Assembly (NCBI GenBank): GCA_021464525.1
Contig: JADRCO010000443.1
Span: 1-33,689 of the forward strand
Direction of reading: 5' to 3'
DNA length: 33,689 nucleotides
Source of the DNA: Rhizophagus sp. LPA8_4_AMF
Lineage: Eukaryota; Glomeromycota; Glomeromycetes; Glomerales; Glomeraceae
Below are positions 22,982 to 32,798 of the stretch, piece after piece. The notes below the pieces were generated by a model. The model saw only the letters and a program-made list of their open reading frames with translations, was not told the DNA's origin and searched no databases. Within the stretch, counting starts at the first letter, position 1; each line of letters starts with the position of its first letter. Position numbers and translations under genes: made by a program.

Positions 22982-23625
22982 CTCAGTCGTACAAAATAGG
23001 AAGTTCCCGTTTCTGTGTTCCAGGCTTTCGGCGCCGATTTCCGATTTTTTCTCCGAATTTTTATTGTATTTAATTATGACCGAAATGATCAATACTAATT
23101 GGTGAAATTACATATAAAAAATTGGATGATTTGTGCTTATTTCAATTCATAAAATGAAATTGATCGGGCCAACCATGCTATTTGTGTAATAATTCAAGTA
23201 TTCATGAAAATTTCTTAATGAGGTATGGACTTTTATTTAATTTTCTTTCTAATATAATTATACCATATAGTTGGAATTTGGCTATAATATTAACATTTCT
23301 ATGAAAAGCTTATGCTCTATAAAAATTTTCTGGCAAAAATTCCGATAAATGACCATTTTTCTAGCTTTTATTCCAGAAAAAACTCATACATACGATCGAT
23401 TTTCTAAAAATTTTTTATAGATGGAGAAATTTAAACATCGAATTATACGATTTTTTAAAGAAATATAAAATTTAAGAACGTTATGATAAAAAATATTAAA
23501 ATGTCGTAATATTGTTGATCGTCATAAAATTAGATCACCATAAAATTATATATAAATGGCTTAAACTCAAACCTTAAAAATTTTTTGCTTTTTTTCCTTT
23601 ATTACCGAAAGATTATTTCTTAACA
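22982..23625. other. Shared promoter region of divergent BTB-TLDc genes
   Basis: No coding frame was seen. The part from about 22990 to 23110 resembles the flank at about 27925-28020 (GTTTCTGTGTT, ATTTCCGATTTTT, GATGATC-like words in the same order). This indicates that the upstream flank was copied together with the gene. The rest is AT-rich and unassigned. Confidence 0.5.
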
Positions 23626-25123
23626 ATGTCTTCGAAATTTTTGGCAGAATTATCTAATGATTACGAAAAACTTTTCAAATCAGAGATAGGATATGACGTT
23701 ATTATTTACGCTGGAGAAGAACCGAATGTAAAAGAAATTCATGCTCATTCAAACATCCTATATAGCAGATCTCAATATTTTCGTACAGCATTTGGATGGG
23801 CAGAAAAAAAAGATGGAAAATTTATTTTAAAAAAACCAAATATTCCTCCTTATTTATTTAACATTATTCTTAGGTAACGTATAAATATTTTAACAATTTG
23901 CAATATTAAATTTATAATATTAATTTTAATTTGTCTTTTGGCACAAGATATTAATTTTAATTATTCAATATTATTAAGGTTTATTTATTGTGGAAACATT
24001 GAATTAAAAAATTTACCAGGACCAGATGTATTGAAATTATTAATTGCAGCAGATGAACTTAATATTCAATCATTAATTTCTCATATCCAAGAATATTTGA
24101 TTGAGCATCAGACTGAATTTTTAAACCAAAATCCCAGTGGTATTCTGGAAGCCGTTTATCAACATGAAGCTTTTACAGATTTATGGAATTTTTGTCTTGA
24201 AAAAATTTGTGAAGAACCTAAAATTTTATTTGATTCAGATGAATTTGTTAATTTAAGAGCTCCTTTATTAGAGTTATTGTTGAAAAGGGATGATCTAAAT
24301 ATGGATGAGATTGAAGTTTGGGAGAATTTATTAAGATGGTGTTTTACTCAACAAAATATGAAAAATGATCAGAATGATCCAAAAAAAATGGAGGAAAGAA
24401 GATATTACAAAGATTGAAAGGTCATTACACAGATTTATTCCCTTAATACGATTTTATGATATTAAACCTACAGATTTTTTCTATAAAGTTTATTGTTATA
24501 AAGACATCTTGCCACAAGATTTAATTCATGATCTTTTAGAATTTCATATAGTTCCTAATATGCAACCTAAAGCTAACATAACACCTTCAAGAAAACCAAA
24601 TTTAAAATTTAAACTTGATTCAATCTTAATTGAATCAAATCATATTCCTCTTTTTGCATCATGGATTGATCGAAAAGATTCCTCCTACAATAAAAATGAT
24701 ATCCCTTATAAATTTAACTTATTATATCGTTCAAGTCGGGATGGATTTAATGCTGCATCATTTCATAAAAATTGTGATAATAAAGGAGCTAGTATTTGGA
24801 TAGCAAAAATTCAAGGTTCAACACAATTAATTGGAGGGTACAATCCACTTGATTGGAATGGAAGTGGAGCAAAAAATTCTGTTGATAGTTTTCTATTTAC
24901 TTTTACAGATGGAAAAGACATCTCCAACGCAAAATTAGGATATGTTAACAATAAGAATTATGCTGTTATCTGCTATCGTGATCAAGGTCCTAGTATGGGT
25001 GGATTAAATTGCCCTAATTCCAATAATTGGTTTGTTTCTAATAATATTTATTATCCCAATATAGCGATACCGACAAATTTTACAGTAGAAAATTATGAAG
25101 TATTCCAAGTAATTAGACGGTAA
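23626..25123 (+). CDS. BTB-BACK-TLDc domain protein (MSSKFL subfamily), two exons, one frame change
   Basis: Exon 1 is 23626-23873 and exon 2 is 23979-25123. The 105-nt intron has donor GTAACG and acceptor ATTAAG, phase 2 in an Arg codon (AG|G). BTB (GYDVIIYAGEEPNVKEIHAHS) is two or three residues shorter than in the sister at 3773 (TAFGWAEKK versus TAFSSEWAEKH). Exon 2 runs in frame through the BACK-like region (CEEPKILFDSDEF, KRDDLNMDEIEVWENLLRW) to 24417. The expected continuation (KEDITKIERSLHRFIPLIRFYDIK, then TLDc) lies one frame over and stops at 25123. The A-run at 24381-24388 has eight A; the pseudogene at 19185 has seven at the same spot, giving DPKKW. One extra A therefore explains the shift, and the two parts span about 463 residues. 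The TLDc half is well preserved (LLYRSSRDG, CDNKGASIWIAKI, LIGGYNPLDWNG, YEVFQVIRR), which argues for very recent loss or a sequence error. Confidence 0.88.
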
Positions 25124-25547
25124 AAGACAGATTTATTGAATTTTCTTACTATTACAACCTTTTCTTTTCCTCATAAATTTGTTCAAAAGATTTAAAACAA
25201 TAAAATAGAGTTGTAATTAGTTAAATCGATAATTAATCTATTTGGTTGGAATTATGTAATTATGATAAATTGATTAAATGTTACTGAAATTAATGGTTAA
25301 TTTATTTACCTATTGAAGTAGACTAATAAAGAAAAAGTTTTAGGAGGATGAAATAAATTTATTGTAAACAGTCTTATCTTTTTTTTTATAAAATTCCATT
25401 CTATCCTAGTTCTACGCAATAAATTATAACATGGAAATGTACAGTATCAAACCTATTTAAAAAAAATAAAAAGTATATTTCATTCACAACATCAATATGG
25501 CTAACAAGCAATGCTGTACGTAGTAAGCAATACATATAATACATAAA

Positions 25548-25616
25548 AAGGTAACAATCCGAGTTTGCGCAAAAATATCGGTCACCCTGTGGGGGTGGTG
25601 ACTGATATGTTACCTT
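25548..25616. repeat. Foldback (MITE-like) element of about 69 bp
   Basis: The ends AAGGTAACA (25548-25556) and TGTTACCTT (25608-25616) are inverted. So are the inner arms TATCGGTCACC (25576-25586) and GGTGACTGATA (25597-25607), with one mismatch. The left arm carries about 19 extra bases (ATCCGAGTTTGCGCAAAAA) between its two blocks. The GC-rich loop stands out from the AT-rich surroundings. Confidence 0.55.
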
Positions 25617-25870
25617 CCCATTCAATAACCGTATTATTATGCATGCCACTCAAGATCGTGCCTAATTTTAACATTTTTTTATAATTATTAAACTTGTTAT
25701 TTTTAACGTGTTACTTTTATACATGAACAATATTTTATCCCACCTTTTCTACTGCTGACCTACCAAGATCGGCATGATCCTAATTGTATAATAAATTCAA
25801 AAGTTATTTTATTTAAATCAGCTTCTCCGAACTTGAAAACTATGAACAGCTTAAGCAGGTTCTTTCTCTA

Positions 25871-26079
25871 GGACCCCGAAATATATATAAAGCGAGTATT
25901 GCGAAAATCGTGTAGATCCTTCCTTTTTTTAGATAATTTTATATAATTCCAGTCAAAACATTATTGCCTAATTTAGTAACTGACTGACATTAGCATAATT
26001 TCGGCCCTGAAAAACATGCGTACAGCTAATAGTAAAATTTTCTGAAATCACCTGACCCTACATATATATTTCGGGGTCC
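25871..26079. mobile_element. Short non-autonomous DNA element with 18-bp perfect inverted ends
   Basis: GGACCCCGAAATATATAT at 25871-25888 and its exact reverse complement at 26062-26079 bound a 209-bp segment without coding capacity. This is the form of a MITE. No clear target-site duplication is visible, so the superfamily is not assigned. Partly similar sequence on both sides suggests that it sits inside, or was copied with, a local duplication. Confidence 0.65.
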
Positions 26080-26301
26080 CGGTTCTCTGGGCTTGAAAAC
26101 TCTTTTCTGATGACTATGAACGCCATGATCAGCTTACACAGTATATAAAATCTGAAATCATTATTTATAATGGAAAACTCACCGTAAATCCGTAAATTTA
26201 TATAAATTTAGGTACACTTTTAAATATTCATTTTATTTATATCTATTATTAAATATTTCGAAATACATTTTAACTTAGCTTTTAATCTAGTAATGTAAAT
26301 A

Positions 26302-26461
26302 CAGTAACTCAATCTGATTATTTTGTAATAATATGAAATACTTCGTAATCAAATACATTCATACTATTTGATAAATTATGCAGTGAAATCAATCTGATTA
26401 CCTTTTAATAACTTGAAATACCTCATAATCAACTACATTTATACGGTTTGGTATGTTAATT
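26302..26461. repeat. 80-bp tandem duplication of the TLDc gene tail
   Basis: Two copies lie 80 bp apart (26302-26377 and 26381-26461), both with the AATCTGATTA word at the outer end (26311 and 26391). The inner copy holds the true C terminus of the gene ending at 26398; the outer copy is a detached tail. Confidence 0.7.
26318..26376 (-). pseudogene. Detached TLDc C-terminal fragment
   Basis: The minus strand reads NLSNSMNVFDYEVFHIITK then a stop at 26318-26320. This matches the family ending (MNVVDYEVFQVIK). It lies just past the stop codon of the gene at 26398 and is closer in wording to the tail of the gene at 21457 (SMNVVDYEVFQVI). It is not joined to any exon, so it is a relic unless used as an alternative 3' end. 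Confidence 0.7.
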
Positions 26462-27842
26462 GTAGAATAAGAACATGATCCAAAATGGTACCAAATATTA
26501 GGATCATTATTATAATTTATATATAAATCATTTAAACCAAATAATGGACCACAATGTGAATAACCTCGTACAGAATATTGACTACCATTACTGTAAGCTA
26601 CATTTACGCTCTGAAGATTATTTTTATCTGAAAATGAGAATATAAAACTATCTTTTGTTGGTTTATCGCTATTACTTGAATCCCAAAAAAGTGGATTATA
26701 TCCTCCAATTATTCGTTCCGAATTTTTTATTTTTGCTACAACTATAGTAGGTCCTTTATTATCACATTTAGCATGAAATTCTGTAGCTGTATTGCCATCT
26801 CTGCTTGTTCTATACAAAAGATTAAATTTATAAGGATTCTTATTATAATAGGTATTAATATCTTTCCTGTCAATCAAATTTATAAAAAGTGTGATGTGTT
26901 CTCGATTAATTAGAGTAGAACCAATAAAACGTCTTGGTAAAAGGTTGAGTGTTGGTTTATATTCGGGATTCTGGTGAAATTTTAATATTTCTTCTCGCAA
27001 TTCTTTAGATAAAACCTCTTCATAGGGTTTAACTTTGTTATTATAATCTTCAGAAGGTATTCCATAAAATCTAATCAAGGGAATAAATTTATGAAGAATT
27101 CTTTTAAAAATAATCATATCATTCTTGCTCCATTTAGAGGTGTCTCGATTAAGTTTTTCTTGTGCTAATCCCCATTTGATTAAACCATCCCAAATTTCAA
27201 TCTCATCTAAATTTAAATCATCTTGTTTTAAAAGAAATTCTAATAGAGGTTCTTCTAAATTAATAATTTTATCAGAATTAAATAACATATCAATTTCTTC
27301 AAGACAATAATTCAATAAATCTGTGAATAGTTCATTATGATAAACCATTTGAAGAATTTCCATAAAATTCTCTTGTAAGAACTCTTTATCATTAATCAAA
27401 TGCTTTTGAACGCAAGTAACCAACGTTTGAATGTTAAGTTCATCTACCGCCATTAAAAGTTTTAATAGCTCGGAACCCTGAAAATTTGTTAAATCAATTT
27501 TTCCACAATAAATAAACCTAAATATTAAAGAAAAACTTCAATATTTATTCCGAATTTAATATAATAAAATAATCGTTCATTACGTTACCTTAAGATAATT
27601 TTGAATAGTTGAGGAGAAATATTAGGTTTTTTAAAAATGAATATTCCATTCTTTTTCTCGACCCAATCATTATAGAATGCGGCACAAAAATACCGAGACC
27701 TAGTACAAAGGATGAGTGAATGTGCACGAATTTCTTTCATATTTTCATTTTCACCAGCACATATAATTACATCATGTCCTTTTTTAATTTCAAGTAATTT
27801 TTCATAATCATCACAAACTTCTTGAGAGTATTCAAAAGTCAT
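26398..27842 (-). CDS. BTB-BACK-TLDc domain protein (FEY subfamily), two exons
   Basis: Exon 1 is 27842-27589 and exon 2 is 27517-26398. The 71-nt intron has donor GTAACG and acceptor TATTTAG, phase 2 in an Arg codon. The joined frame gives 457 codons. BTB: GHDVIICAGENENMKEIRAHSLI; the first His of the HAH motif is Arg here and in the gene at 31073. BACK-like region: VQKHLINDKEFLQENFMEI, KQDDLNLDEIEIWDGLIKW. TLDc: LLYRTSRDGNTATEFHAKC, DNKGPTIVVAKI, IIGGYNPLFWDS, GPLFGLNDLYINYNN, YEVFQVIKR. It is very close to the genes at 21457 and 31073, pointing to recent duplication. A duplicated tail lies just downstream and the shared upstream motif lies 51 bp before the start. Confidence 0.93.
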
Positions 27843-27892
27843 TTTCTCACGGTTTAGAAATTTTTGAGAAAATCTAAATTTATTAGTAATTG

Positions 27893-27909
27893 TGTGAAAC
27901 GTTGATCAA
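27893..27909 (-). promoter_or_regulatory. Conserved upstream motif, copy 2
   Basis: TGTGAAACGTTGATCAA, identical over 17 bases to the copies at 22962 and 32615, here 51 bp before the start at 27842. Confidence 0.5.
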
Positions 27910-28545
27910 ACTTCCAATTATATGAAATAGGCGTTTCTGTGTTTCGACGCATGTGTGTTGCAAATTTCCGATTTTTGCCGGAATTATGTTTAAATTTAGC
28001 TGAGATGATCGATGAATTACTCCCAGAGTACAAAAAATTGAAATAAAACATATAAAAATAAAAAATAGAATAAAAAATGAACATTTTAGCGCTTAACTGA
28101 ATGTAATTCAAAATAAAAAATACAGAATTTATTGCAAAAGAAAAAAAAAAGTGATGTATTTACTTTTAGTATTATTCGTCGCCATAATTTATGAGTTTTT
28201 TCAAAAAAAAAAGAACTTTTAATGACAAATTAATTTAAATGTCTTACGAACGGTAATTTTTGTAAATCATGTAAAAAACTGCTAAAATGACTTTCTAGTT
28301 TTAAATATACATGATATATTTTCTAAAAAAATTTTATAAAGAACAGTTTTCAAATTCCGATTCTTGTTTAACATTAGTACATAGAATTACATACTTCATG
28401 TCATCTACATTTAAAATTCCTTTGATACTACAAAACGGTGTTCGAAATTCAAATTACAGTATGTACGGAATACCAAATGATGGACCATACTGGGTGACAA
28501 TTTACAATAATGATTATTAACAAATTATTTTAAATTATAATTTAA
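27910..28545. other. Upstream flank of BTB-TLDc gene and unassigned sequence
   Basis: The first 110 bp or so resemble the flank of the sister gene at 22903. The rest is AT-rich. A 69-residue plus-strand frame at 28311-28520 (ending SMYGIPNDGPYWVTIYNNDY) looks faintly protein-like but matches no family I recognise. It could be part of the decayed gene that follows. Confidence 0.4.
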
Positions 28546-29238
28546 TTGGTTGTATTACTAGCTGCAACCTTTTGCGTAAGACCATTTATTAGATTACTAT
28601 TACCTAAAATTCTTATATCATTGACTAATTTGCAGTATTTAGAACTTATTAATGATGAAAGTGAAACAATAAAAGATTGGGATAAATATCAATTGCTTCA
28701 TTCCAAATCTTCAATATTTGAAATATTTGAAAACAACTAATTTATTATCTTTTAAAGATTATATAATTAAAGAATCTTATGAAAATATTTTAGAAATTAG
28801 TACACTTAGAAGGCAAATCCATGATCCTATTTATACTAAAAAATTAATTAAATAATTACTAAGAATTAAAAGGTTAACTATTAAATTGAATCTGAAAATT
28901 TAGGAGATCTAAAGGAAATCTTTTTAATTGTATAGACAGTATAGTACGATTAAAGAAGATTGGTCTTTTATTAAATGGTGAAGAGCATAATGGTGACAAA
29001 TTATTAGAAATTATATCAGATTATTTGTCAGAAACTTTATGTGATTACTCATTTTTTAAAGCAAAAAATCCAATGTTTACATCTAAAGGCTTAGAAAATT
29101 TTTTTATAAAATTGGAAAAAAGAGACTCACTTATTTTTAATATTATTAATTTAATACTATAATAAAGTAGGCTTTACTGATGAATATAATAAGATTAAAA
29201 AAAAATATGTTGAAGAAGGAGAATATAAGTATTATTAG
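28546..29238 (+). pseudogene. Decayed F-box/LRR-type gene, C-terminal part
   Basis: Fragments in changing frames read LLLPKILISLTNLQYLELI, then LKTTNLLSFKDYIIKESYENILEIS, IHDPIYTKKLIK, RIKRLTIKLNL, GDLKEIF, LKKIGLLLNGEEHNGDKLLE, IISDYLSETLCDYSFF, SKGLENFFIKLEKRDSLIFNI and GFTDEYNKIKKKYVEEGEYKYY with a stop at 29236-29238. The order and wording resemble the leucine-rich C-terminal part of the large F-box family of Rhizophagus-like fungi (recognised from memory, not searched). No F-box is visible upstream. There are several stops and frame shifts, so no product is likely. Confidence 0.6.
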
Positions 29239-29310
29239 TATGTTTATGTTTTTAACAAATTAGAGAAATAATTTATATTTCTTTATTATTCTTATATACT
29301 GTATATTTTG
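29049..29310 (+). repeat. First copy of a duplicated F-box gene tail
   Basis: The segment from TCATTTTTTAAAGCAAAAAATC through the gene's last codons and about 70 bp of 3' flank recurs at 29590-29850, offset by 541 bp. Confidence 0.6.
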
Positions 29311-29351
29311 TTATTGTAATATTAATACATATAAAGAAATATTATCAAAAT

Positions 29352-29593
29352 ATGAATACATCAGGAAATTTTTTATGTGTAAAAGATATGCAAATTTTTG
29401 TGCTGATTTGCGCACTTTGAAAAATATAAATATAGATTTTTTGGGGCAATATATTGTAAAAAAAGCTTCAAATTTTTGCTCAAATTTTGTATAAAAATGA
29501 AATATGCAATAATGTTCAATATTTTATATAAATTTTGAGTAATTTAAATTTTTGCAGAATATTGAATACCCTGAAATTTTCTAATGTATTCAT
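29352..29593. mobile_element. MITE-like element with 21-bp inverted ends
   Basis: ATGAATACATCAGGAAATTT at the left (from 29352) and the complement of ATGAATACATTAGAAAATTT at the right (to 29593) match at 18 of 21 positions. The 242-bp segment is AT-rich and non-coding. It lies between two copies of an F-box gene tail. No clear target-site duplication was seen. Confidence 0.5.
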
Positions 29594-29850
29594 TTTTTAA
29601 AATAAAAAATTCAATTTTTACAATTAAAGGCTTGAAAAAATTTTAAAAAATTTGGAAAACTTGAAAAAAAGAAAATTATTCATTTTTAATATTATTAGGC
29701 TTTACATATAAATATAATAAAATTATAAAAAAAATATTTTAATAAAGATGTAATTAAAAATATAAGTATTCAGTTATTAATATATTTTTTTTACAAATTA
29801 AAAAAGAAAAATAAATTTATTTTTTTAATTATTATTTTATACATATTTAA
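29590..29850 (+). repeat. Second, more decayed copy of the F-box gene tail
   Basis: It matches 29049-29310 in order: CATTTTTTAAA, AAAAAATTCAAT, TTAAAGGCTTGAAAA, TTATTTTTAATATTATTA, AGGCTTTAC, ATATAATAA, and AATATAAGTATT. It is more diverged than the first copy and has no open frame. The left edge coincides with the right end of the inverted-repeat element. Confidence 0.6.
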
Positions 29851-31072
29851 ATTATTAGAGTAAATTTATTACTAATCTAGAGTGATATTTGAACATTTCT
29901 CACTCCCCTTAATAAATTAGTTAATTTTTTAAAAAAATCTTTAAAGTTTGCATGAAAAATAATAGTATAAAAAAGAAAAATAAAATTTTATTAATAATTA
30001 ATTTGTGAAATGAATAATTGGTTTCATCCTAAGCGTTATAAAATGTAAATGTTAGATAATATTCTTGTTTAGAACCATTTATTGCTTGCACAGATACTTA
30101 TTTCATAAAATATTATTACAAGAATCAAGAATAATGAGCCGACATTAAAACTGCTTGATATCCAATATATTAATGATTCCTATCAAACTAAGTTAGACGA
30201 GTCATCCCTTATCAAGATTTTTGTTTTTGAAACCAGTTATATTTTCTCTTTTTAGCTTTCTTACTATACTTTTCAATTTCAATGAATAATTATACAAAGC
30301 TATCAGTCTACACACCATTTACAGTACATCATTCATAATTTCACATCTAGCACCCACAAATAGTACCTACTCGCTCCAGGAAATTTATATAAACGCGAAG
30401 TGAAGTAGATTTGGATATTACAATATTTGTTTGCAAAATAATGTTAAAGTTCAGAATAATAGAAGCTAAAGTTTCTTAGGAAAGGTAATTAGAATTTTTT
30501 GTCATGAGAATAATTTCGGTATAACCCTGTTATAATTATAGATTATTAACTCGAAAATATAACAATCTGTAGTATGAAATAATTTGGATTTTACATTTTA
30601 AATATTTTCGAATACATAAATATTATTTCGCCAACCACAGACCTTGCAAATTTGTAGTAAGTCTTTTTAGCAACAAATTACTCGAAACATTAAAGAAAAG
30701 AAATTATCAATGAATTTTTATTAACTTTCATTTATATTCTTACCCATTCAGGTTGCACAAAATTATTAAGACCCAATATAATATATAAAAATGAGTAACC
30801 GCTATGACCAATTTCTTTTATCTTTGTCGGCATGATAATTATATTCTCTTTTAATTTTTACTAACTTAAGAATATTTTTTGCTAACATTTAATTTTAATT
30901 TAAAAGCTTATTATAGAATCATTTACATAAATGATAGTAGCTTATTTAAAATTGATATAAAATTTTTACTAATGTTTTGGGATTTAAATTTCTAAAACAT
31001 GGTTCTTGTATTTTAGATATTTATCATGACTTTAATTAAATAACCTAAATTACATTTTAACTTAGTTTTAAC
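29851..31072. other. Intergenic region
   Basis: About 1.2 kb of AT-rich sequence with no supported gene. Close to the downstream gene the words TACATTTTAACTTAG and TTTTAA (31051 onward) recur in the 3' flank of the sister gene at 26398 (about 26265-26285), showing shared ancestry of the 3' flanks. Confidence 0.5.
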
Positions 31073-32528
31073 TTACTTGGTGTTGACACTAACATGATTA
31101 TTTTTAATAACTTGAAATACTTCATAATCGTCAACATCCATCCTAGTTGTTAAATTAAGTGTAGGATAACAACTTCTACAAGTACTATGCCAAACATTAG
31201 GACCATTACTAAAATTTAAATATAAATCACCACAACCGAATATTGGGCCACAATGTGAATGATCCTGTATGGAACATTGACTGCCACTACTGTAAGCTAC
31301 AAGGTTATTTTTATCTGAAATTGAGAATATAAAACTATCTCTTGTAAATTTAGCACTACCACTTGAATTCCAAAAAAGTGGATTATAACCTCCAACTATT
31401 TGTTCTGAATTTGTAACTTTTACTACAACTATAGTAGCTCCTTTGTTATCACAATTAGCATGAAATGCTGCAGCTGTATTTCCATCTCTGCTAGCTCTAT
31501 ATAAAAGATTAAATTTATAAGGAATTCCATTATAATTTGTGTCATTTTCTCTTCTGTCAATCCAATATGTAAAAAGTATGATATGTTTTCGATTAATTAA
31601 AGTAGAATCACTAAAACGTCTTGGTAAAAGGTTGATTGTTGGTTTATATTCGGGATTCAGGTGAAATTTTAATATTTCTTCTCGCAATTCTTTAGATAAA
31701 ATCTCTTCATAAGGCTTAACTTTGTTAGTATAATCTTTAAAAGGTATTTCATAAAATCTAATTAAGGGAATAAATTTATGAAGAATACTTTTAAAAATAA
31801 TTATATCATCCTTGTTCCATTTAGATATGTCTTGATCAAGTACTGCTTGTGTTAATCCCCATTTAATTAAACCATTCCAAATTTCAATCTCATCTAAATT
31901 CAAATCATCACGCTTTAAAAGAAATTCCAATAAATGTGCTTTTAAATTAAAAATATTATCAGAATTAAATAATATTTCAATTTTCTCAAGACAATATTTT
32001 AATAAATCCATGAATAATTCATTATGATAAACCATTTGAAGAATTTCCATAAAATTCTCTTGTAAGAACTCCTTATCATTGATTAAATGCTTTTGAACAC
32101 AAGTAACCAATGTTTGAATATTAAGTTCATCTACTGCAATTAAAAGTTTTAAAAGTTCTGGACCTTTAAAATTTGTTATATCAACTTTCCCACAATAAAT
32201 AAATCTTAAAAAAAATAAAGCTTTAATAAATTTCTCTCGCATTAAATAATTTATGTATTAGTTCATTAAATTACCTTAAAATAATCTTGAATAGTTGAGG
32301 AGAAATGTTAGGTTTTTTAAAAATAAAAATTCCATTCTTCTTCTCGACCCAATCATTGTAGAATGCGGCACAAAAATATTGAGACCTAGTACATAGGATG
32401 AGGGAGTGTGCACGAATTTCTTTCATATTTTCATCTTCACCAGCACATATAATCACATCATGTCCTTTCTCAAGATTAAGTAATTTTTCATAATCATCAC
32501 TAACTTCTTGAGGGTATTCAAAAGTCAT
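31073..32528 (-). CDS. BTB-BACK-TLDc domain protein (FEY subfamily), two exons, extended C terminus
   Basis: Exon 1 is 32528-32275 and exon 2 is 32204-31073. The 70-nt intron has donor GTAATT and acceptor TTTAAG, phase 2 in an Arg codon. The joined frame gives 461 codons. BTB: GHDVIICAGEDENMKEIRAHSLI. BACK-like region: VQKHLINDKEFLQENFMEI, KRDDLNLDEIEIWNGLIKW. TLDc: LLYRASRDGNTAAAFHANC, DNKGATIVVVKV, IVGGYNPLFWNS, GPIFGCGDLYLNFSN, DVDDYEVFQVIK. The chain then runs eleven residues or so beyond the usual end (NNHVSVNTK), because the ordinary stop after VIKK is absent. A 159-bp inverted-repeat element lies 110 bp before the start codon, next to the shared upstream motif. Confidence 0.93.
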
Positions 32529-32614
32529 TTTCTAAGGTATTGTAAAAATTTTTGGTCAAGTAAATTGGTAAAATTTTTAATTATTTATATTTATTATTTA
32601 AATTTGTTTAGTTA

Positions 32615-32631
32615 TGTGAAACGTTGATCAA
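32615..32631 (-). promoter_or_regulatory. Conserved upstream motif, copy 3
   Basis: TGTGAAACGTTGATCAA, identical to the copies at 22962 and 27893, 87 bp before the start at 32528. A small transposon was inserted six bases beyond it. Confidence 0.5.
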
Positions 32632-32637
32632 ACATTA

Positions 32638-32796
32638 GCCCTGTTCAGTTCTAGATCATTTATACTCTTAGATAATTGGTTGCTGATGCGGTCAGCGGTT
32701 GATCTACAAAAATTGGTCATAGCTACGTATATCTAATCATCAAAATTTTGTTCAATTGTTATACATTATTTCGGTCAATCTAGAATTGAACAGGGC
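32638..32796. mobile_element. MITE with TA target duplication in a gene promoter
   Basis: The ends GCCCTGTTCAGTTCTAGAT (from 32638) and the complement of GCCCTGTTCAATTCTAGAT (to 32796) match with one mismatch. TA stands on both sides (32636-32637 and 32797-32798), as expected for Tc1/mariner-type insertions. The 159-bp body is non-coding. The high identity of its ends suggests fairly recent insertion. Confidence 0.75.
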
Positions 32797-32798
32797 TA

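Larger units (their letters stand above)
25124..26301. other. Intergenic region rich in small inverted-repeat elements
   Basis: The 3' flanks of two convergent genes. It contains the foldback at 25548-25616 and the inverted-repeat element at 25871-26079, the latter flanked by partly similar segments (CTTGAAAACT...TATGAAC...CAGCTTA at about 25819-25855 and 26081-26140). The minus-strand frame at 25401-25649 overlaps the foldback and is not credible. Confidence 0.5.

Noticed and set aside
25401-25649. 82-residue minus-strand gene
   Set aside because: It runs through the foldback repeat and shows no protein-like pattern.
28311-28520. 69-residue frame as a small gene
   Set aside because: No family match, and it sits directly before a decayed gene; kept only as unassigned sequence.
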